Assembly: GCA_938008555.1 (NCBI GenBank)
Contig: CALLKE010000227.1
Span: forward strand, 1 to 7,780
Source: an uncultured Pedobacter sp.
Lineage (GTDB): Bacteria > Bacteroidota > Bacteroidia > Sphingobacteriales > Sphingobacteriaceae
Length of the DNA stretch: 7,780 nucleotides
Direction: 5' to 3'
Positions 4,670 to 7,780 of this stretch are shown here, in pieces; the first letter of the stretch is position 1; the number at the start of each line of letters is the position of its first letter. The translations under genes were made by a program, and so were the position numbers. Below the pieces are notes generated by a model. It worked only from the letters and a program-made list of their open reading frames with translations, was not told where the DNA came from and made no database searches.

Positions 4670-6343
4670 ATGGAAAACAAACGTATTGCGCAATCACTAC
4701 GACTACTCAGTCAGTTAATGGAACTTCACGATGAAAATCCATTTAAAATAAAATCAATAGCCAATGCCGCATTTAAGCTTGATAAGCTTCCTTTCAATAT
4801 CTCCACTAAAAGCCTAGAAGAACTTGATCAAATTGAGGGGCTCGGTAAAAGCATAGCTGCAAAAGTTTTAGAACTAGTGCAATCTGGCTCCCTAAAAGAG
4901 CTAGAAAACTTGCTCAAAAAGACACCTGAGGGAATTGTCGAGATGCTTCAAATTAAAGGTATCGGGGCAAAAAAAATTCGCACAATTTGGAAAGATTTAC
5001 ACATTGAAAACTGCGGAGAATTATATTATGCCTGTCATGAGAATCGCCTCATAGAGGCTAAAGGCTTTGGTTTAAAGACCCAAGAAGAAATCAAAAAAGC
5101 CATTGAATTTAAAATGGCTAGCACTGGACGTTTTCTATATGCCAGAATTGAAAACTTTACCGAAACATTGATAGAAAAACTCCAAAATATATGGCATGAT
5201 GCTCATATAGCTTGTGTAGGAGCCTATCGTCGTCGTTGCGAGATCATTGATGCACTTGACATTCTGACTACAGCTTCTTTCAACGATCAAACACGAGTCC
5301 AACTAAAAGACATCGGATTAACCATCATTCAACAAACCGCTCATCAAATTGAATGTAAAAATACGGAAGGACTAAGTGTTAATTTGATCAACTGTACTAT
5401 CCATCATTTTGGATGGAAGCTCATTGAGCATACTGGCAATGCAGATCATGTAAAGGAATTAACCCAACTATTAAACGGAAAAAATCTTACAAATAAAACA
5501 GAGCAGGAGATCTATCAATTAGCAAAAATACCTTTTATAGAACCTGAACTACGTGAGGGCGTCAACGAAATTGAACTTATCAAATCAAAACAAAATCAAA
5601 AACTCATCGAGTTTGCTGATTTAAAAGGCACACTGCATAATCACAGCACATGGAGCGACGGTGTAAACACGCTGGAAGAGATGGCCATCTTCTGTCGTGA
5701 CGAATTAAAACTAGCATACCTGGGCATTTGCGACCACTCTAAATCTGCATTTTATGCCAATGGTTTAGATGAAATCAGGGTAGCAGCACAGCAACGAGAA
5801 ATTGACGAATTAAATAAGAAATTAAGTCCATTTTATATTTTCAAGGGTATTGAATCCGACATTTTGTTTGACGGATCCTTAGATTATTCGAATGACATTC
5901 TAAAAACATTTGATTTTGTTGTGGCTTCCATTCATTCTGTATTAAAAATGAGTGAGGAAAAAGCAACCGAACGTCTCATCAAAGCCATTGAAAATCCTTT
6001 TACAACTATTTTAGGTCATCCCACTGGCAGATTATTACTCACCAGAGGTGGCTATCCTATTAATCATCAAAAAGTAATCGACGCATGTGCCGCAAATCGA
6101 GTAGCAATCGAGATTAATGCCAATCCACTACGCTTAGATTTGGATTGGCGCTGGCATCAATATGCGATAGAAAAAGGGGTCATGCTATCGATCAATCCAG
6201 ACGCACATCGTACTGGAGGATTATTTGATATGCGTTATGGTATTCTGATCGCACGTAAAGGAGGCGTATATCCTCAAAATTGTTTAAATACGCTGACTCT
6301 CGACCAAATAAAAACCTATTTCATCACTAAAAAAGGGATATGA
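4670..6343 (+). CDS. polX: PolX-type DNA polymerase/PHP phosphoesterase, polymerase site degenerate
   Basis: The protein has 557 residues from the ATG at 4670; a TTG six codons earlier falls inside the -7 box and is less likely. The order is that of bacterial PolX. An N-terminal 8-kDa-like domain (1-145) has helix-hairpin-helix motifs at IEGLG (55-59), IKGIG (95-99) and KGFG (131-134). A nucleotidyltransferase domain follows (about 150-310), then a PHP domain (about 317-550). PHP ligands are all visible: H323 and H325 (LHNHSTWSDG), D330, H356 (CDHS), E395, H422, H450, D511 and H513 (NPDAH). These give the Mn-dependent 3'-5' exonuclease and AP-site activity known for PolX in base excision repair. 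The polymerase site does not hold up: the GSYRR...GDxD motif reads GAYRR...DALD (184-197), with the first Asp replaced by A195 and D197 kept, and the third Asp is N238 (VNLI). It is probably a nuclease or DNA-binding repair protein rather than a polymerase. Confidence 0.88.
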   Translation: MENKRIAQSLRLLSQLMELHDENPFKIKSIANAAFKLDKLPFNISTKSLEELDQIEGLGKSIAAKVLELVQSGSLKELENLLKKTPEGIVEMLQIKGIGAKKIRTIWKDLHIENCGELYYACHENRLIEAKGFGLKTQEEIKKAIEFKMASTGRFLYARIENFTETLIEKLQNIWHDAHIACVGAYRRRCEIIDALDILTTASFNDQTRVQLKDIGLTIIQQTAHQIECKNTEGLSVNLINCTIHHFGWKLIEHTGNADHVKELTQLLNGKNLTNKTEQEIYQLAKIPFIEPELREGVNEIELIKSKQNQKLIEFADLKGTLHNHSTWSDGVNTLEEMAIFCRDELKLAYLGICDHSKSAFYANGLDEIRVAAQQREIDELNKKLSPFYIFKGIESDILFDGSLDYSNDILKTFDFVVASIHSVLKMSEEKATERLIKAIENPFTTILGHPTGRLLLTRGGYPINHQKVIDACAANRVAIEINANPLRLDLDWRWHQYAIEKGVMLSINPDAHRTGGLFDMRYGILIARKGGVYPQNCLNTLTLDQIKTYFITKKGI

Positions 6344-6355
6344 TAAAACTGTACT

Positions 6356-6441
6356 GGGGCGTGCCCTTCGGTCGGGCTATTCACTACAAGTCCTCATTCC
6401 GCTACGCTCCATTGCGGGCTTTTCGTTGCTATCCCTCACGC
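6356..6441. repeat. GGGGCGTG...CACGC intergenic repeat
   Basis: This 86-bp element lies between the PolX stop and the glycosyltransferase start. Its ends GCGTG (6359-6363) and CACGC (6437-6441) are complementary. Inside are GCCC-N7-GGGC (6363-6377) and CCGC-N11-GCGG (6399-6417). It is clearly richer in G+C than the flanks. I recall GGGGCGTGCCCTTCGGTCGGGC-like sequences recurring in intergenic regions of Sphingobacteriaceae and flavobacteria; the function is unknown to me. It carries no gene, although the downstream reading frame happens to stay open into its 3' end. Confidence 0.6.
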
Positions 6442-6494
6442 AAAGAAGTCAAACGCTTACTTTCGTGCACATTCACGATATTCCCCCCAAAAGC

Positions 6495-7508
6495 ATGAAA
6501 TTAAAAAATACCGGGCTCAAGGTTCTCATTATTCGTTTCAGTTCGATGGGTGATATTATTTATACCACGCCCGTTGTTCGTTGCCTAAAAAAGCAGATTC
6601 CAGGCATTGAAATACACTTCCTCACTAAAAAACAATTTCAATTTATTTTTGATGGGAATCCCTACCTGGACAAATTGCATCTACTAGCGGATAAACTATC
6701 TGAAACCATCACTGAACTTAGAAATGAAAAATTTGACTATGTAATCGACCTACACAATAGTTTACGTTCTACACTGGTCAAACTGCAACTAGGTGTCCGG
6801 TCATCCACCTTTAACAAAATGCGATTCAGAAAATGGCTAGCCCTTCGATTCAAAATAAATAAAGTGCCCACAAGCCATTTAGTAGACCGGTATATGGATA
6901 CGGTCAAATTCTTGGGTATTCAAAATGACGGAGATCCAATTGACTACTTTTTACCCAATACATTTTCAATAGATCATTTACTACCAGAAAGTCATCGAAA
7001 AGGCTACTTGGTTTTTATCATTGGAGCCATGCATTTTACCAAACGCATGCCCAATTATAAGGTGATCAGTTTATGTAAAAAGCTTTCTTTACCCATTGTA
7101 TTATTGGGAGGCCATGATGTTCAACTCAACGGCGACGAAATTACCTCTGCTCTGGGATCGACCGTATATAATGCTTGTGGCAAGCTGAGTTTAAACGAAT
7201 CAGTATTCTTAGTTAAAGAAGCACAAAGCGTGATCGGATTTGATACTGGGCTCACCCATATTGCAGAAGCATTCAATAAAAAAATTGTATCCATCTGGGG
7301 AAGCACCTCGCCAGAGCTACTTGGAGTTCAGCCCTATCAAGTTGATCAGTTTTATACGGCTGGAGTAAAACTACCCTGCCGGCCATGTTCTAAATTTGGG
7401 CTCGATCATTGTCCTAAAAAACATTTTAAGTGCATGCATGATATTGATGAGGAACAAATTGCAGCTTTTATATTGCCTGCAACAAAACAAAAAATACAAG
7501 GAATTTAA
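6495..7508 (+). CDS. Glycosyltransferase family 9 (heptosyltransferase-like)
   Basis: This 337-residue GT-B enzyme resembles ADP-heptose:LPS heptosyltransferases (WaaC/WaaF/RfaF), which transfer a sugar onto lipid A-core or another surface glycan at the inner face of the inner membrane. The N-terminal Rossmann domain opens with VLIIRFSSMGDIIYTTPV (10-27), where D20 is at the catalytic-base position. The second domain has VFIIGAMHFTKRMP, then LLGG (203-206), the nucleotide-sugar loop GFDTGLTHIAEA (248-259), and WGSTSPELLGV (268-278). A Cys-rich segment, C295, C298, C306 and C313, follows, as in many Bacteroidota members. The donor sugar cannot be told. The ATG at 6495 starts the fold directly. 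The frame stays open back to a TTG at 6426, but those 23 codons come partly from the repeat and are Pro/His/Thr-rich, so they are excluded. It follows PolX in the same direction after 151 bp and may share its transcript; I see no promoter of its own. Confidence 0.9.
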   Translation: MKLKNTGLKVLIIRFSSMGDIIYTTPVVRCLKKQIPGIEIHFLTKKQFQFIFDGNPYLDKLHLLADKLSETITELRNEKFDYVIDLHNSLRSTLVKLQLGVRSSTFNKMRFRKWLALRFKINKVPTSHLVDRYMDTVKFLGIQNDGDPIDYFLPNTFSIDHLLPESHRKGYLVFIIGAMHFTKRMPNYKVISLCKKLSLPIVLLGGHDVQLNGDEITSALGSTVYNACGKLSLNESVFLVKEAQSVIGFDTGLTHIAEAFNKKIVSIWGSTSPELLGVQPYQVDQFYTAGVKLPCRPCSKFGLDHCPKKHFKCMHDIDEEQIAAFILPATKQKIQGI

Positions 7509-7606
7509 AAACGTATCAGCTCAGTAATCCCAAACATATTCTCACGAATTCGAGTGTCTGTTTTAAAGGTTTTGTGAGCAAAGTTTTTCGTGCCTGAACA
7601 ACCCAT
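7505..7606 (-). CDS. Possible small open frame, 33 residues
   Basis: ATG at 7604-7606 opens a 33-residue frame beginning MGCSGTKNFAHK and ending NMFGITELIRF, whose stop overlaps the end of the glycosyltransferase gene on the other strand by two bases. The composition (charged, with GCSGTK and RIREN) looks more like protein than random AT-rich DNA, but there is no ribosome binding site and I do not recognise the family. It could equally be the C-terminal end of the broken frame just upstream (7612-7780), separated from it by a stop and a run of seven A. Confidence 0.3.
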   Translation of the reverse strand: MGCSGTKNFAHKTFKTDTRIRENMFGITELIRF

Positions 7607-7611
7607 AAAGC

Positions 7612-7780
7612 TTATTTTTTTAATTCTTTATGAGCTGGGTATAGCATTATTCCATTCGTATTAGTACCTTCGCCGACTGTTTTCAAAAAAGGCAAAATTT
7701 TATCGTTTGTTCTAATCTTTTTTGAATTCAGCTATACTATTAAGAGTATCGACTTGGATTGACCAAGTCACCCGTATAAC
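7612..7780 (-). pseudogene. Possible frameshifted C-terminal gene remnant, cut by the window edge
   Basis: From the window edge the minus strand reads 22 codons (VIRVTWSIQVD...AEFKKD) to a stop at 7712-7714. Shifting frame in the run of six A (7718-7723, T on the plus strand) continues without a stop as IRTNDKILPFLKTVGEGTN and on to PAHKELKK, stop at 7612-7614, giving 55 joined residues. The family is not recognised. The alternative is that neither frame is coding. The N-terminal part, if any, lies beyond the window. Confidence 0.25.
7751..7769. repeat. Perfect 7-bp hairpin near the window edge
   Basis: GACTTGG (7751-7757) and CCAAGTC (7763-7769) are perfect complements around a 5-nt loop ATTGA. 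No T-tract follows on either strand, so it is not a standard terminator. It lies inside the possible gene remnant. The stem resembles that of the terminator at 3413-3444 (CCAAGT/ACTTGG), probably by chance. Confidence 0.4.

Noticed and set aside
6463..6478. TCGTG-N6-CACGA inverted repeat upstream of the glycosyltransferase gene.
   Set aside because: Five-base arms are expected by chance at this scale, and there is no accompanying promoter or second copy.
1..7780. CRISPR array, tRNA or rRNA genes.
   Set aside because: No regularly spaced direct repeats with unique spacers, no cloverleaf or conserved rRNA segments were seen.

Overview
The window looks like a chromosomal segment of a Bacteroidota bacterium, most likely of the Sphingobacteriaceae (Sphingobacterium/Pedobacter-like). 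This is inferred from the AT-rich sequence, several exact matches to the Bacteroidota -7 promoter element TAnnTTTG, starts mostly without a Shine-Dalgarno sequence, a lipoprotein signal ending in CKKD, a PolX-PHP polymerase, and a short GGGGCGTG...CACGC repeat of a type I recall from this group. No species can be fixed from the sequence alone.

Left part (1-1597). A structured repeat (47-104) is followed by a small phage-type switch: a 71-residue Cro-like helix-turn-helix gene on the minus strand (212-427), divergent from a 219-residue CI/LexA-type repressor on the plus strand (533-1192). Their 105-bp shared spacer holds operator-like palindromes and a near-perfect Bacteroidota promoter for the minus-strand gene, with one operator lying on its -7 box. 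The repressor's peptidase domain has lost its catalytic serine. The next 405 bp carry no convincing gene but are full of repeats: a 27-bp palindrome, a third copy of its half-site, and a 17-bp motif present three times (two direct, one inverted). No integrase, transposase or structural phage gene is visible, so this is either the edge of an element continuing to the left or an orphan remnant.

Middle and right part (1598-7508). These are ordinary chromosomal genes: a long-form SppA signal peptide peptidase (plus), a convergent astacin-like secreted metalloprotease lipoprotein (minus) separated from it by a bidirectional terminator, then a PolX-type polymerase/PHP protein (plus) and a GT9 heptosyltransferase-like glycosyltransferase (plus). 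SppA clears cleaved signal peptides from the inner membrane, the metalloprotease acts outside the cytoplasm, PolX-PHP belongs to DNA repair, and GT9 enzymes build lipopolysaccharide or other surface glycans. Nothing suggests that these four form one pathway. The PolX has lost two of its three polymerase aspartates while keeping all nine PHP metal ligands. A GGGGCGTG...CACGC repeat sits between PolX and the GT9 gene.

Right end (7509-7780). No intact gene is visible. The minus strand has an apparently frameshifted 55-residue remnant, a 33-residue open frame, and a perfect hairpin near the edge.

I see no clear new system. The strongest leads are the repeat-rich spacer at 1193-1597, the switch module beside it, and the polymerase-dead PolX.
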